A DNA stretch of 64,000 nucleotides. It comes from Alteribacter aurantiacus DSM 18675 (GTDB taxonomy: Bacteria; Bacillota; Bacilli; Bacillales; Salisediminibacteriaceae). A program made the translations under genes and the position numbers. Location: positions 203,241 through 267,240 of the forward strand of contig NZ_KE386942.1 in assembly GCF_000429705.1 (NCBI RefSeq), in the 5' to 3' direction. Below the pieces are notes generated by a model. That model saw nothing but the letters and a program-made list of their open reading frames with translations, was not told the origin of the DNA and did no database searches. Numbering within the stretch: the first letter of the stretch is position 1; every line of letters starts with the position of its first letter. This document shows positions 8,486 to 17,076 of the stretch, piece by piece.

Positions 8486-8842
8486 TTATGAAGTTGAGCA
8501 GTCAAGACAGAAGGTTTGCTGAATATTCACCTCACCTGTCATCAGCACCGGATCTGGCCCTGTTCCGGTAATTGAAACTGAAACAACATTCTGAAGTTGA
8601 ATGGCTAAAAAGCGGTTTTGTGGAACAGACTCTACTACAGGCGGCCCATCTTGAAGCGTAATTTCAACCGTCATGGGGGTCAAAGGGTCTGTTGCTGTCG
8701 TGTTTCTCACACTCACAAGCGTGACATTTTCGTTTGCCGTGCGATCATCAAAATATACTTGGGGGTTGCCGTCATTTTCCTGTGAAATATTGGATAAAAA
8801 CGTATGTGTTCCTGTACTTTGTCCTGGTATAACGATTCCCAT
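8486..8842 (-). CDS. Spore-surface-like beta-sandwich protein
   Basis: 118 residues. The ATG at 8842 gives an N-terminus MGIVIPG identical to that of the collagen-like gene at 47489; AAAGGAGTGG lies upstream and a TTG at 8848 is an alternative start. A strand-rich body (NENVTLVSVRN, MTVEITLQDG, LAIQLQNVVSVSITG, TGEVNIQQ) ends in CLDC. This resembles the small Ena/DUF3992-like proteins elsewhere in the window, but without a CC connector at the N-terminus. Probably expressed in the mother cell. Family assignment uncertain. Confidence 0.5.
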   Translation of the reverse strand: MGIVIPGQSTGTHTFLSNISQENDGNPQVYFDDRTANENVTLVSVRNTTATDPLTPMTVEITLQDGPPVVESVPQNRFLAIQLQNVVSVSITGTGPDPVLMTGEVNIQQTFCLDCSTS

Positions 8843-9049
8843 CCTCAAATCCACTCCTTTCTTAATCTCCTCACGATAAAATGTACGCAGTTTCAACTGA
8901 AATCTTTCTACCTTTTTTCCTAAAACGTTCACTAAGCCAACGGGGTACCTTTTGAAAAAATGATAAAAGACAACCGGTAGCGCATATGCTTACAAAAGGT
9001 GAACAGTGAAAAAAATGATGCTATTCGGTTCAAAGATAAGGAGGATGAG

Positions 9050-11098
9050 ATGAAAAAAGAATTGCCAGAAAAAGACATTCAGACAAACCGGCTCCCCCTC
9101 TACTTTATTGAAAATAAAGGACAGAAATGTGACGACATTCTTTTTTACGCATACGGTGCCGACTGCTCCTTAGAATTTGTGAAAAATGGTGTGTACCTGA
9201 CGTTTTACGATCACTCCTCTAGAGGAACAAAAATTTACGATAGGAAAAAGACCACAAAAGGAGTCACGCTGTTTTTCCGCTTTATCGGTTCGAACACCGA
9301 AGTGGCTGCGAAAGGTCATAGAAAGCAGAGTTATATAACCAACTATTTTAAAGGCAGTAATCCGGCCAATTGGCTCCGCAATGTCCCCTCATTCTCAAGG
9401 GTAACGTACGAATCCGTTTGGCCGGGCATCGATGTCATCTTTTATGAAAAAGCAGGAAAGTTAAAGTATGATTTTGTCGTTCATCCGGGGGCCAATGTTA
9501 ACGATATCCGCTTCAAGTATGAAGGTGCGGATGATCTATGGCTTAGCGAAGACGGAAATATCAACCTGAAAACACCACTTGGAATCTTCCAAGACAAAAA
9601 GCCGTTTACCTACCAGTCTGTGAAAGATAAAAAGCAAGAAATACAAACCTTGTTTACGATGAATGAGGAGTCTATTTTTGGTTTCGCAGTGCATGATTAT
9701 GATCCCAGGACTGTTCTAATAATTGACCCGGGACTCGTGTATTCCACGTATGTGGGAGGCACTCTAGGTGATTTTGCAAACGGAAATGCTGTGGATGACT
9801 ATGGAAATACGTATGTGACAGGGTTTACTGAATCCTCCGACTATCCGACTACGCCTGGCGCCTTTGACGTAGTATACAATGGTGAGTTTGATTGCTTTGT
9901 CACAAAACTCGATGCAAGCGGCAGTGCACTCGTGTATTCGACTTTCCTAGGTGGCACAGGTTTTGATGAAGGCAGGGATCTCACTGTTGATGTTTATGGA
10001 AACGCACATGTAGTAGGATTTACCGATTCACAAGACTTTCCAACCACCCCTGATGCCTTTGAAACCACACTGAGTGATTCCAGTTTTGACGTATTTACGG
10101 TAAAACTGGATGCAAGCGGGAGCACATTGGTTTATTCCACGTACGTTGGAGGAATTGGCGATGATTTTGGTATTGGAATTGGCAATGCTGTAGACGCCTA
10201 CGGATATGCCTATATAACTGGTTTTACAAACTCTGTAGATTTTCCGACCACACCCGGCGCCTTTGATCAGTCGTTAAATGGGGATTTTGATGGGTTTGTG
10301 ACAAAGCTTGATGCCAGTGGGAGAACACTGGTATATTCGACCTATTTGGGAGGCACAGCAGAAGATTTCTGCAAAGACATTGAGATCGATAAGTATGGCA
10401 ATGCATACGTGACAGGGGTGACGGAATCTGCAGACTACCCGACAACCCCCGGCGCCTTTGACCAGGTTTATAATGGTGAATTTGATCTCCTAGTTACAAA
10501 ACTTGATGCGAGTGGCAAGACACTGGTATATTCCACGTTTATAGGAGGATCCGGTTTTGATGAAGGACGATCCATTACACTAGATGCCTATGAAAATGCG
10601 TATGTGACAGGACGGACATTTTCAGCGGACTATCCAACAACACCAGGCGCTTTTGATCCTGTTTTTACAAACAGTTTTGATGTGCTGGTAACGAAACTGA
10701 GTGCCACTGGCGAGTCGCTCGTGTACTCCACCTACCTTGGAGGCACGAACGAAGAGGACAGTTTTGCAATTGCAACCGACATCTATGACCAAGCCTATGT
10801 GACAGGCTTTACAGCTTCATCTGACTTTCCGACAACAACCGATGCCTTCGATACGGTGTTTAATGGCGTACAAGATGTATTTTTAACGAAGATGGATACA
10901 AGTGGGCAGACACTGGTTTACTCAACGTACCTTGGCGGTTCGAATGTAGATCAGGGAAGAGCCATTGAGGTGGATGCCTACGGTAATGCTTACGCAGCAG
11001 GTTTTACAGATTCCACGGACTATCCGACCACACCCGGCGCCTTTAATGTTGTATTGAATGGTGGCACTGATGTTTTAGTTACGAAACTCCCTACTTAA
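9050..11098 (+). CDS. SBBP-repeat beta-propeller protein
   Basis: 682 residues. The ATG at 9050 has AAGGAGGATGAG directly upstream; the GTG at 8999 has none. Residues about 10-225 form the N-terminal domain usual in front of SBBP repeats (FIENKGQ, TYESVWPGIDVIFYE, YDFVVHPGANV). Then come seven about 65-residue repeats, each with LVYSTYLGG, a Y-x-N-A-Y-V-T-G-x-T-x-S strand, D-x-PTTPGAFD and V-T-K-L-D-A-S-G. Seven copies suggest a closed seven-bladed propeller. Most relatives are extracellular, yet no signal peptide is visible. The divergent neighbour looks spore-related, so a coat location is possible. Ligand unknown. Confidence 0.8.
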   Translation: MKKELPEKDIQTNRLPLYFIENKGQKCDDILFYAYGADCSLEFVKNGVYLTFYDHSSRGTKIYDRKKTTKGVTLFFRFIGSNTEVAAKGHRKQSYITNYFKGSNPANWLRNVPSFSRVTYESVWPGIDVIFYEKAGKLKYDFVVHPGANVNDIRFKYEGADDLWLSEDGNINLKTPLGIFQDKKPFTYQSVKDKKQEIQTLFTMNEESIFGFAVHDYDPRTVLIIDPGLVYSTYVGGTLGDFANGNAVDDYGNTYVTGFTESSDYPTTPGAFDVVYNGEFDCFVTKLDASGSALVYSTFLGGTGFDEGRDLTVDVYGNAHVVGFTDSQDFPTTPDAFETTLSDSSFDVFTVKLDASGSTLVYSTYVGGIGDDFGIGIGNAVDAYGYAYITGFTNSVDFPTTPGAFDQSLNGDFDGFVTKLDASGRTLVYSTYLGGTAEDFCKDIEIDKYGNAYVTGVTESADYPTTPGAFDQVYNGEFDLLVTKLDASGKTLVYSTFIGGSGFDEGRSITLDAYENAYVTGRTFSADYPTTPGAFDPVFTNSFDVLVTKLSATGESLVYSTYLGGTNEEDSFAIATDIYDQAYVTGFTASSDFPTTTDAFDTVFNGVQDVFLTKMDTSGQTLVYSTYLGGSNVDQGRAIEVDAYGNAYAAGFTDSTDYPTTPGAFNVVLNGGTDVLVTKLPT

Positions 11099-11111
11099 AG
11101 AGATGGAGGCG

Positions 11112-11147
11112 GCTTACCCCGATAACGACGATCGTGGTAAGCTTTTT
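11112..11147 (+). terminator. Rho-independent terminator
   Basis: GCTTACC (11112-11118) pairs with GGTAAGC (11136-11142), followed by TTTTT, 13 nt after the propeller gene. Confidence 0.75.
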
Positions 11148-11716
11148 CTGTTTTTCCATAAATCAGAGATAAATGGCAGGAGAGTTTGTTAGCCAGATTT
11201 ATATTTATCCTAAATACTCCACATCCCTATCCTAAAGGTTCAAGAAAACAATTTAATGAAAGTACCCTTAGCGCAGAAAAAACAATAATGTTTGAAATAG
11301 AAAAAGATTTAATTATCTTAATTTAAACAAAATTAATCCAGAAATTTACTGCTAATCCTGTCTCTTGAAAAATAATTGAAAAGTAGGAGTGAGGAATGAA
11401 ATATGAAGGAACGTCTAACTAAAATCCTTTAATATGATTGGAAAAAGATCAGATATTTTGGTTCATTTTTATGAATATAGTAAGTGTTCATTTTGTTTAT
11501 TATTTCAGTTAAAGTAACGGGAGCGTTAATTAAAAAGATATGTCTAAAAAGCGATGTTTTGCTCTTTTGATTATACATTTTCTAAGCTAACGAAGTATCC
11601 ATTTTATGTAATAAAATGTTTACAAATACACCTATTGAGTCTAACTACACACATGTCCGTACTTCCAGTAAAGTACCACTAACATTTTACGGAAAGATTT
11701 GTTAGAGTAGTAAGGT
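11148..11716. other. AT-rich gap without a recognisable gene
   Basis: About 570 bp, clearly richer in A/T than its neighbours. The only start with a ribosome binding site (near 11397) opens a frame of eight codons. The promoter of the queC operon must lie near the right end, but no convincing -35/-10 pair stands out. Confidence 0.5.
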
Positions 11717-11760
11717 AGCGGAGTTCGTAACCATCCTCCGCTTTACAAATCAAAACTAGG
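11717..11760 (+). promoter_or_regulatory. preQ1-I riboswitch
   Basis: A 7-bp stem AGCGGAG/CTCCGCT (11717-11723 with 11736-11742) encloses a 12-nt loop starting TTC. It is followed by an A-rich tail ending AAAACTAGGAG, which overlaps the queC ribosome binding site. Stem, loop length and the ACUA tail next to the Shine-Dalgarno match the class I preQ1 aptamer. Ligand binding should hide the ribosome site and lower translation of queC. Confidence 0.75.
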
Positions 11761-11771
11761 AGTGAACGAAA

Positions 11772-12428
11772 TTGAAAAAAGCAATCGTTGTGTTCAGCGG
11801 AGGCCAAGACAGTACCACCTGTCTTTTGTGGGCGCTGAAAAACTTTGATGACGTCGCTGCCCTGTCCTTTGACTACGGCCAGCGTCATAAAAAAGAACTC
11901 GAGCACGCAAAAGAGATCGCGGACGAACTCAACGTTCCCCATCACGTGATGGATCTCAGCATGCTCGGTCAAATCACGGCCAACGCCTTGACTCGTGATG
12001 ACATCGCCATTGAAGAAGGAGAAAAATACCCAACCACATTTGTGGATGGACGCAATCATCTTTTCCTCCTCATGGCCGGTATTTTCGGTAAACAAATCGA
12101 TGCCAAACACATCATTACCGGCGTATGTGAAACGGATTTTTCCGGCTATCCGGACTGCCGTGACTCGTTTGTTAAATCCATGAACGTCACACTGAACTTG
12201 AGCATGGACGAAAACTTCGTCATTCACACACCACTCATGTTCTTGGATAAAAAAGAAACGTGGAAGCTTGCCGATGACTTGAACGGACTTGACTTCGTCC
12301 GTTACAAAACCCTCACATGCTATAACGGCATTGTCGGTGACGGCTGCGGCGACTGCCCTGCCTGTAAGCTCCGCGCACGAGGCCTAAATGAGTACCTTTC
12401 TGAAAAGGACGGTGCTCTCGATGAATAA
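11772..12428 (+). CDS. queC: 7-cyano-7-deazaguanine synthase QueC
   Basis: 218 residues from a TTG start with AGGAG overlapped by the riboswitch tail. The N-type ATP-pyrophosphatase P loop SGGQDST is at 9-15, and the Zn cluster CGDCPAC is near the C-terminus with the LTCYNG motif. It converts 7-carboxy-7-deazaguanine plus ammonia and ATP to preQ0 in the queuosine pathway. First gene of a tight operon with a precursor transporter and queF. The queD and queE genes that accompany it in B. subtilis are absent here. Confidence 0.95.
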   Translation: MKKAIVVFSGGQDSTTCLLWALKNFDDVAALSFDYGQRHKKELEHAKEIADELNVPHHVMDLSMLGQITANALTRDDIAIEEGEKYPTTFVDGRNHLFLLMAGIFGKQIDAKHIITGVCETDFSGYPDCRDSFVKSMNVTLNLSMDENFVIHTPLMFLDKKETWKLADDLNGLDFVRYKTLTCYNGIVGDGCGDCPACKLRARGLNEYLSEKDGALDE

Positions 12429-13074
12429 ACAAGACAAACTGATCCTGCTCGCTGGGATCTTCTTTACTGCCCTTTTCGTCTCAAATGTCATTTCCGTAAA
12501 GCTGTTTACGATCGGCTCTGCCGTTCTCACAGCCGGACTCCTTACCTATCCGCTGACGTTCTTAATTACGGATTCCATTAGTGAGGTATACGGAAAAGCG
12601 ACGGCAAAACGAGTCGTTATTATCGGGCTACTCACAAACTTAATGATGATCGGCTTTTTCTATATGGCTATCTCCCTTCCTGCAGCGGACTTTTGGCCAA
12701 TGCAGGCAGAGTTTGAAATGATTCTCGGTGCCGTTCCTAGAATCGTTGCCGCGTCACTACTTGCCTACTTTGTGAGCCAGCTGTTTGATGTGCACTTTTT
12801 CCACAAGCTAAAAGAAATGACCAGCGGCCGTCACTTGTGGCTTCGAAACAACGGGAGTACGTTCGCCAGTCAATTGCTTGATTCTACGATCTTTGTAGTA
12901 GTCGCGTTCTATGGCACAATGCCCGTGAGCGCCCTTCTCGCCATGATTGGTGTGCAATACTTGGTCAAGATCGGAATCGCCGCACTTGATACACCGTTCA
13001 TTTACATGATGGTCAAATGGTTAAGAAAAACCGACACCCCAAAAAACAAGGAGGAAGAAAGCTATGCAGTATGA
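12421..13074 (+). CDS. Queuosine precursor transporter (VUT/YhhQ family)
   Basis: 217 residues. The ATG at 12421 overlaps the queC end by 8 nt and has AAAGGA upstream. About six hydrophobic helices and the family motifs TYPLTFLITDSISEVYGK and the LRNNGSTFASQLLDSTIF region identify a VUT/YhhQ transporter; E. coli YhhQ imports preQ0/preQ1. Sitting between queC and queF under a preQ1 riboswitch, it would supply salvaged deazaguanine. Confidence 0.9.
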   Translation: MNKQDKLILLAGIFFTALFVSNVISVKLFTIGSAVLTAGLLTYPLTFLITDSISEVYGKATAKRVVIIGLLTNLMMIGFFYMAISLPAADFWPMQAEFEMILGAVPRIVAASLLAYFVSQLFDVHFFHKLKEMTSGRHLWLRNNGSTFASQLLDSTIFVVVAFYGTMPVSALLAMIGVQYLVKIGIAALDTPFIYMMVKWLRKTDTPKNKEEESYAV

Positions 13075-13552
13075 TCGCGAAAAAGAAGTCGAGCAACTCG
13101 GCTCCAATAAAACCGAATACCGAATGGATTACGATCCATCCGTTTTAGAAGCATTCGAAAACGTCCACCAATACCGTGACTACTTCGTCAAATTCAACTG
13201 TCCGGAGTTTACAAGCTTATGTCCGAAAACCGGTCAACCGGATTTCGCCACCGTGTACATCAGCTACATTCCGGATAAAAAAATGGTTGAATCTAAGTCG
13301 CTTAAGCTATACTTGTTTAGCTTCCGTAACCACGGCGACTTTCACGAAGACTGCATCAACAAGATCGTGAACGACTTAGTTGAGTTAATGGACCCTCGTT
13401 ACATTGAAGTTTGGGGCAAATTCACCCCTCGTGGCGGAATCTCCATCGACCCATACGTAAACTACGGTAAGCCTGGCACGAAATGGGAGAATTTCGCCCA
13501 GCAACGTTTAGTCCAACACGACTTGTATCCGGAGACCATTGATAATCGATAA
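13064..13552 (+). CDS. queF: NADPH-dependent 7-cyano-7-deazaguanine reductase QueF
   Basis: 162 residues, the short unimodular type, overlapping the transporter by 11 nt with a GGAGGAAG site inside it. The catalytic Cys53 lies in SLCPKTGQPD and the QueF signature ESKSLKLY (76-83) is followed by NHGDFHE. It reduces the nitrile of preQ0 to the aminomethyl group of preQ1, which then feeds tRNA-guanine transglycosylase. Last gene of the operon, with a terminator just after it. Confidence 0.95.
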   Translation: MQYDREKEVEQLGSNKTEYRMDYDPSVLEAFENVHQYRDYFVKFNCPEFTSLCPKTGQPDFATVYISYIPDKKMVESKSLKLYLFSFRNHGDFHEDCINKIVNDLVELMDPRYIEVWGKFTPRGGISIDPYVNYGKPGTKWENFAQQRLVQHDLYPETIDNR

Positions 13553-13561
13553 ACGAAAATG

Positions 13562-13593
13562 AAGCCACCTCTATAAGCGGGGTGGCTTTTTTG
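13562..13593 (+). terminator. Rho-independent terminator of the que operon
   Basis: AAGCCACC pairs with GGGTGGCTT across a short loop and is followed by TTTTTT, about 10 nt past queF. Confidence 0.85.
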
Positions 13594-13670
13594 TGTTGCG
13601 TTCATTTATGGGAGGCGCAGAGAATTTTTGGAGTGGCGTTGGGGTGGATGGAGTATTTCTCATTTCGGAT

Positions 13671-13750
13671 GATCCAGTTATTTTTTGTTTGATCCACTTA
13701 TTTCAGATTCCATCCACTTATTTTGCAATCGCTCCAGTTAGCTCCAAAGT
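13671..13750. repeat. Phased array A1: four degenerate 20-nt units
   Basis: Units start at 13671, 13691, 13711 and 13731, each led by GATCCACTTATT or a close variant (GATCCAGTTATT, CATCCACTTATT, GCTCCAGTTAGC), with unrelated tails. The reverse complement matches the units of the array at 38651. Confidence 0.7.
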
Positions 13751-13772
13751 GCACTCCGCCAAGTATCCAAAC

Positions 13773-13901
13773 TCACTTCCGATCCTCTCTCATCTCCTTC
13801 AACAACGCAATAATCTTCTTATTTTGTCCAGATTGCTCTTTAAGAAGCCCAACAGCCGTCCCTAATCCAATCACAATCAACACGAGTAACACCGTTTCCA
13901 T
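13773..13901 (-). CDS. Small membrane protein, 42 residues
   Basis: ATG at 13901 with GGAGGGGG 6 nt upstream. One N-terminal transmembrane helix (VLLVLIVIGLGTAVGLL) is followed by a charged helix ending KEMREDRK. No family recognised. A single-pass anchor with a cytosolic amphipathic tail is the simplest reading. Confidence 0.5.
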   Translation of the reverse strand: METVLLVLIVIGLGTAVGLLKEQSGQNKKIIALLKEMREDRK

Positions 13902-14084
13902 TATTCCCCCTCCTCACTCTCTACCTCTTTAGGCCCTATTTCTCTTCTATGTAGTGGAACAGATCATTCCGCTCCTTATTGTCTCTATGGTGCCACCTAT
14001 GTTCTAAACAGTAAAGTGGGGTGCCTCAACCTCCCCCACGCACCACTTGCCCAATCTGCCTCTTTAATTAAACAAACCGTGTCA

Positions 14085-14162
14085 TTAACGAAACAATGAT
14101 GAAAGAAGAAACATCCCAACCAGCATTCCCAAAATGAATAAAAACACAAATCCCTTCTTCAT
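14085..14162 (-). CDS. Possible membrane peptide, 25 residues
   Basis: ATG at 14162 preceded by GAAGGGGGGG. The peptide is a single hydrophobic helix (FVFLFILGMLVGMFLL) with a basic start and a C-terminal Arg. It lies downstream of the subtilisin gene, in the same orientation, after its terminator. Too short for certainty. Confidence 0.4.
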   Translation of the reverse strand: MKKGFVFLFILGMLVGMFLLSSLFR

Positions 14163-14180
14163 CTACCCCCCCTTCACCTA

Positions 14181-14210
14181 ACAAAAAGAAAAGCCTCGCC
14201 CGAAAGCGAG
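14181..14210 (-). terminator. Terminator of the subtilisin gene
   Basis: On the minus strand CTCGC and GCGAG pair around a short loop, followed by GCTTTTCTTTTT, about 20 nt past the stop at 14231. Confidence 0.7.
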
Positions 14211-14230
14211 ACTCTCTTATTCTATCTAAC

Positions 14231-15382
14231 TTACTGAGCATCAATCGCCGCTCTTACATCAATTAATCCATTTCCGTAATAGAAGTGATCTCCCAGTGGA
14301 ACGGCTGTTTCGTTAAATACCGCGCGCACTTGATCGTTCGTCAATCCTGGATTTTCTGCCAGTAGTAGCGCTGCTGCTCCTGCCACGTGTGGGGAAGCCA
14401 TGGACGTGCCGTTCAACGCTGCGTAGTCATTACCCAAGTACGTGCTCAATATGCTCACGCCTGGGGCCACCACATCTAGCTCATTTCCAACACTCGAGAA
14501 CGAGGCACGGTTGTTATTTGAGTCAACCGCTCCAACCGCGATCACATTATCATACTTTGCTGGGTATCCGATCGTATTCAAACCAGGAATGAGTGATCCT
14601 TCATTACCGGCTGCTGCAATAAGAGTTACACCTTGACTATGAGCGTAATTTACTGCTTGCTCAAGTGTCGTCGAACCTACAGCACCACCAAGACTCATGT
14701 TCACAACATCGATATCATTATCAACCGCCCACTCAATGCCTTGAGCAATGGATGCGTGGGAACCGCCCCCATCAGCACCTAATACTTTGACAGCATAGAG
14801 ATCAACGTCAGGGCTCACACCGAGAACACCTAAGTCATTATCAAGGGCGGCGACGGTTCCCGCAACGTGTGTACCATGACCATTATAGTCTTCGTAATCA
14901 GGTTCACCTGCGATAAAGCTCTCACCATCAACCACATTCAAATCCTCATGAGCGGCAATCCCCGTATCCAACACGGCCACACTCACGCCATTACCTGTGT
15001 TTCCGTCGTTGACCTGAACATCAATAGCGCCAATTTGTTCAATACCATAAGGGACTTCTTGAGCATACGCTTGAACTTCGTGATTTTCTTCTACAAACGC
15101 TACATTCGGATTATTTTCTAACCCTCGGACGGCCTGTTCAGGTAAAGAAACATGGACGATGTCTGCAAAATCAAATTCATGCTCCACCTCTCCACCAAGA
15201 GCGGTAACCTGACTTAACGCATTCACGCTATCTGAAGCTGCTGCTCCAGGTTGAAAACCAACCAAATATTCCTTTGTCTCTCCTGATTCATTTGCTGATA
15301 CAAATCCACTTGCTCCTCCGAAAACGAGTGTTGCACCAAGGGCTGCACCTGCTACCTTCTTAAAAAACGAATGTCTTTTCAT
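14231..15382 (-). CDS. Secreted subtilisin-family alkaline serine protease
   Basis: 383 residues: signal peptide (about 1-30), I9 propeptide (about 37-106) and a mature peptidase from about A107 (AQEVPYGIEQ). Triad Asp139 (LDTG), His169 (GHGTHVAG) and Ser327 (GTSMASP), with oxyanion Asn in AAGNEG. Mature length about 277 residues matches high-alkaline subtilisins. It would digest external protein in stationary phase. The TPR regulator at 16033 is of the type that activates such proteases in the B. cereus group, so it may once have been a control pair. Confidence 0.95.
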   Translation of the reverse strand: MKRHSFFKKVAGAALGATLVFGGASGFVSANESGETKEYLVGFQPGAAASDSVNALSQVTALGGEVEHEFDFADIVHVSLPEQAVRGLENNPNVAFVEENHEVQAYAQEVPYGIEQIGAIDVQVNDGNTGNGVSVAVLDTGIAAHEDLNVVDGESFIAGEPDYEDYNGHGTHVAGTVAALDNDLGVLGVSPDVDLYAVKVLGADGGGSHASIAQGIEWAVDNDIDVVNMSLGGAVGSTTLEQAVNYAHSQGVTLIAAAGNEGSLIPGLNTIGYPAKYDNVIAVGAVDSNNNRASFSSVGNELDVVAPGVSILSTYLGNDYAALNGTSMASPHVAGAAALLLAENPGLTNDQVRAVFNETAVPLGDHFYYGNGLIDVRAAIDAQ

Positions 15383-15639
15383 ATTGTTTTCTCCCTTCCC
15401 ACTTGTGAATTAGAAAAAGTTGTAACTCGTACTTTAGCAAGGAAAAGGAGGATAATTCAACAAAAATTTCAAATTTACAGATAACTTACTGTTTTATTTA
15501 CATTTTTTTCAACATGATTCGTTCGATTCTCACACCACGATTATCAGACATCCGTCCCCTTCATGACAAAAGGTCGAGGTCTTTGTGATGCCAAGGAGTT
15601 GGGATATTATGTTAAAATTAACCTAAAAGGAGGGAGTCT

Positions 15640-15756
15640 ATGTTTTCGAAAGCCTTTTGGGAACAACCTAAAGTGATGGTCATAACAATGAGCATTGCTG
15701 CATTCATCGGTGCAATTTTTGGCGTAATGGCCTACTATAACCAATGGCTCGGATAA
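15640..15756 (+). CDS. Small membrane protein, 38 residues
   Basis: ATG at 15640 with AAAAGGAGGGAG upstream. A short charged head (FSKAFWEQPK) precedes one transmembrane helix and ends YYNQWLG. It lies between the protease gene and the TPR regulator, convergent with the latter. The position recalls signalling-peptide genes beside NprR/PlcR regulators. However, it lacks a cleavable export signal with a mature C-terminal peptide, so it is more likely an independent membrane peptide. Confidence 0.55.
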   Translation: MFSKAFWEQPKVMVITMSIAAFIGAIFGVMAYYNQWLG

Positions 15757-15757
15757 A

Positions 15758-15795
15758 GAAAGAGGATGTCCCATTGCCGGACATCCTCTTTTTAT
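15758..15795. terminator. Bidirectional terminator
   Basis: AAAGAGGATGTCC and GGACATCCTCTTT form a 13-bp stem with A/T runs on both sides, between the small gene ending at 15756 and the original end of the convergent regulator gene at 15796. Confidence 0.85.
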
Positions 15796-16035
15796 TTAAT
15801 GTTGCTTTAAGCTCTCAAGAGCTTTCATCGCTTTTTTATAATATTGAACAGCCTTGGCGTGTTGTTGCTTCTTTTCATAAAGGGAAGCTAGGTGCTTGGC
15901 GTAGCGATAGACGTATTCCGGCCTTGGGTTTTCTTCAAAGAACGGAATAATCTCCTCTTTCAAGACTGGCTCAAACTCACTGAAATCCGCCTCATGAGAA
16001 AGATGCTTGTAGTACAGCAGGTGATAATGGTACTA
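15796..16035 (-). pseudogene. Severed C-terminal part of the TPR regulator
   Basis: In the same frame as the regulator, after the TAG at 16033-16035, 78 more sense codons follow to a TAA at 15796. The translation (YHYHLLYYKHLS at the start, LASLYEKKQQHAKA and AVQYYKKAMKAL near the end) is a clear further pair of TPR helices. With it the product would be about 427 residues, the normal size of NprR-type regulators (about 420). A single base change explains the break, so it is recent, a sequencing error, or read through. Confidence 0.75.
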
Positions 16036-17076
16036 CTTCACGAGAAAACTATTGCTTTTACGCTTATGCTCTTCCAAAATCTCAAAACCGTGTTCAATCC
16101 AGCTTTTCATTTCACTGTAAAGCATCATTTTTCCGAACTGATCGAGAATAGCCACCACGCTAATCAGCCTGTCTGTTCCTTTTCGCAGACGATAGCTCAG
16201 CTGAAAGTGGTGAATAGCCTCCATGGAACGGTTCATCGCCCCGTAGGTCTCCCCTTTCGCTTGAAGGACTTTAGACTCCAGCTTCTCGTCTTTAATGTTG
16301 CGAGCGAGCTTCATGGCAAGCTCAAACTGCTTCTCTGCCTGTTGGAACTTGTCGATCACTTTGTAACAAAGGCCAAGAAGAAGCCTGCAGTCCCCGCTTC
16401 GGTGATACTCATAGTTTGCATCATACACCTTCACCGCTTCATTCAAGTGGTACATGCTCGCATTGATATCCTCCACCCGGTAAGACGTAAGGCCAAGCAT
16501 GTAGTACAGATCGACCACATCTTTATGAGGGAAGCTTGACACCGTTAAAAGACGATCCGCTTCCTTTAAATAACCAAGGGATTCGTGGAACTCTTGGTCC
16601 GTATACACGCACACGCTTTTCATTTTCAAAAAATGAAACAAAAGCTCAGGGTTTTCACCCTCTTTGATGTATGTTTCGTTTTTATCCAAAATGTCTTTCG
16701 CCTTCAAAAGGCCACCGTGCAACAACTGAAGACGAGCAAATATTAATTCAAATAAAACGATCAAATTCGGATTTTGAACAAATGTCATTTGATCTTGTAA
16801 AGCCGATGCCAGTTCCTTCGCCTTCTCAAGCTCACGATCAATGACTGCTTCATTCAAAGCTTGAATTCGCTCTCTCAAATAACTGTCATTATGTACAGAC
16901 TTCGCGCCTTCATCAATACCTAGACGCTCCATTAATCGATCGAGGATATCCTCACTCACCTCGATTTGATCATTCTCAATCTTGCTGTAATAAGATACCG
17001 AACAAATCCCCTTACACACTTCATCTTGCTTCTTCCGATGTTTTAATCGGTGATACTTCAACACTTTCCCATTCAT
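16033..17076 (-). CDS. NprR/PlcR-type HTH-TPR transcriptional regulator, truncated by amber stop
   Basis: 347 residues from the ATG at 17076 (GGGAG 8 nt upstream; a GTG at 17094 is possible). Residues about 5-60 are an XRE helix-turn-helix (LKYHRLKHRKKQDEVC, then SVSYYSKIEND). The rest are TPR helix pairs, including YYMLGLTSYRVEDINASMYH and CYKVIDKFQQAEKQFELAMK. Members of the RRNPP group bind exported and re-imported peptides through the TPRs and control proteases or competence. The frame stops at TAG 16033 with about 78 codons missing, so peptide binding or dimerisation may be lost. No typical partner peptide gene was seen next to it. Confidence 0.75.
   Translation of the reverse strand: MNGKVLKYHRLKHRKKQDEVCKGICSVSYYSKIENDQIEVSEDILDRLMERLGIDEGAKSVHNDSYLRERIQALNEAVIDRELEKAKELASALQDQMTFVQNPNLIVLFELIFARLQLLHGGLLKAKDILDKNETYIKEGENPELLFHFLKMKSVCVYTDQEFHESLGYLKEADRLLTVSSFPHKDVVDLYYMLGLTSYRVEDINASMYHLNEAVKVYDANYEYHRSGDCRLLLGLCYKVIDKFQQAEKQFELAMKLARNIKDEKLESKVLQAKGETYGAMNRSMEAIHHFQLSYRLRKGTDRLISVVAILDQFGKMMLYSEMKSWIEHGFEILEEHKRKSNSFLVK

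Noticed and set aside
13593..13865. Plus-strand frame of 90 codons after queF, and look-alikes at 38664-38870 and 41956-42243
   Set aside because: They share an ISDDP-IF phrase only because all three read through copies of the same non-coding composite repeat.
15640..15756. Signal-peptide gene (Phr/NprX type) for the TPR regulator
   Set aside because: The product is a membrane peptide on the opposite strand with no cleavage site or exported C-terminal peptide pattern.
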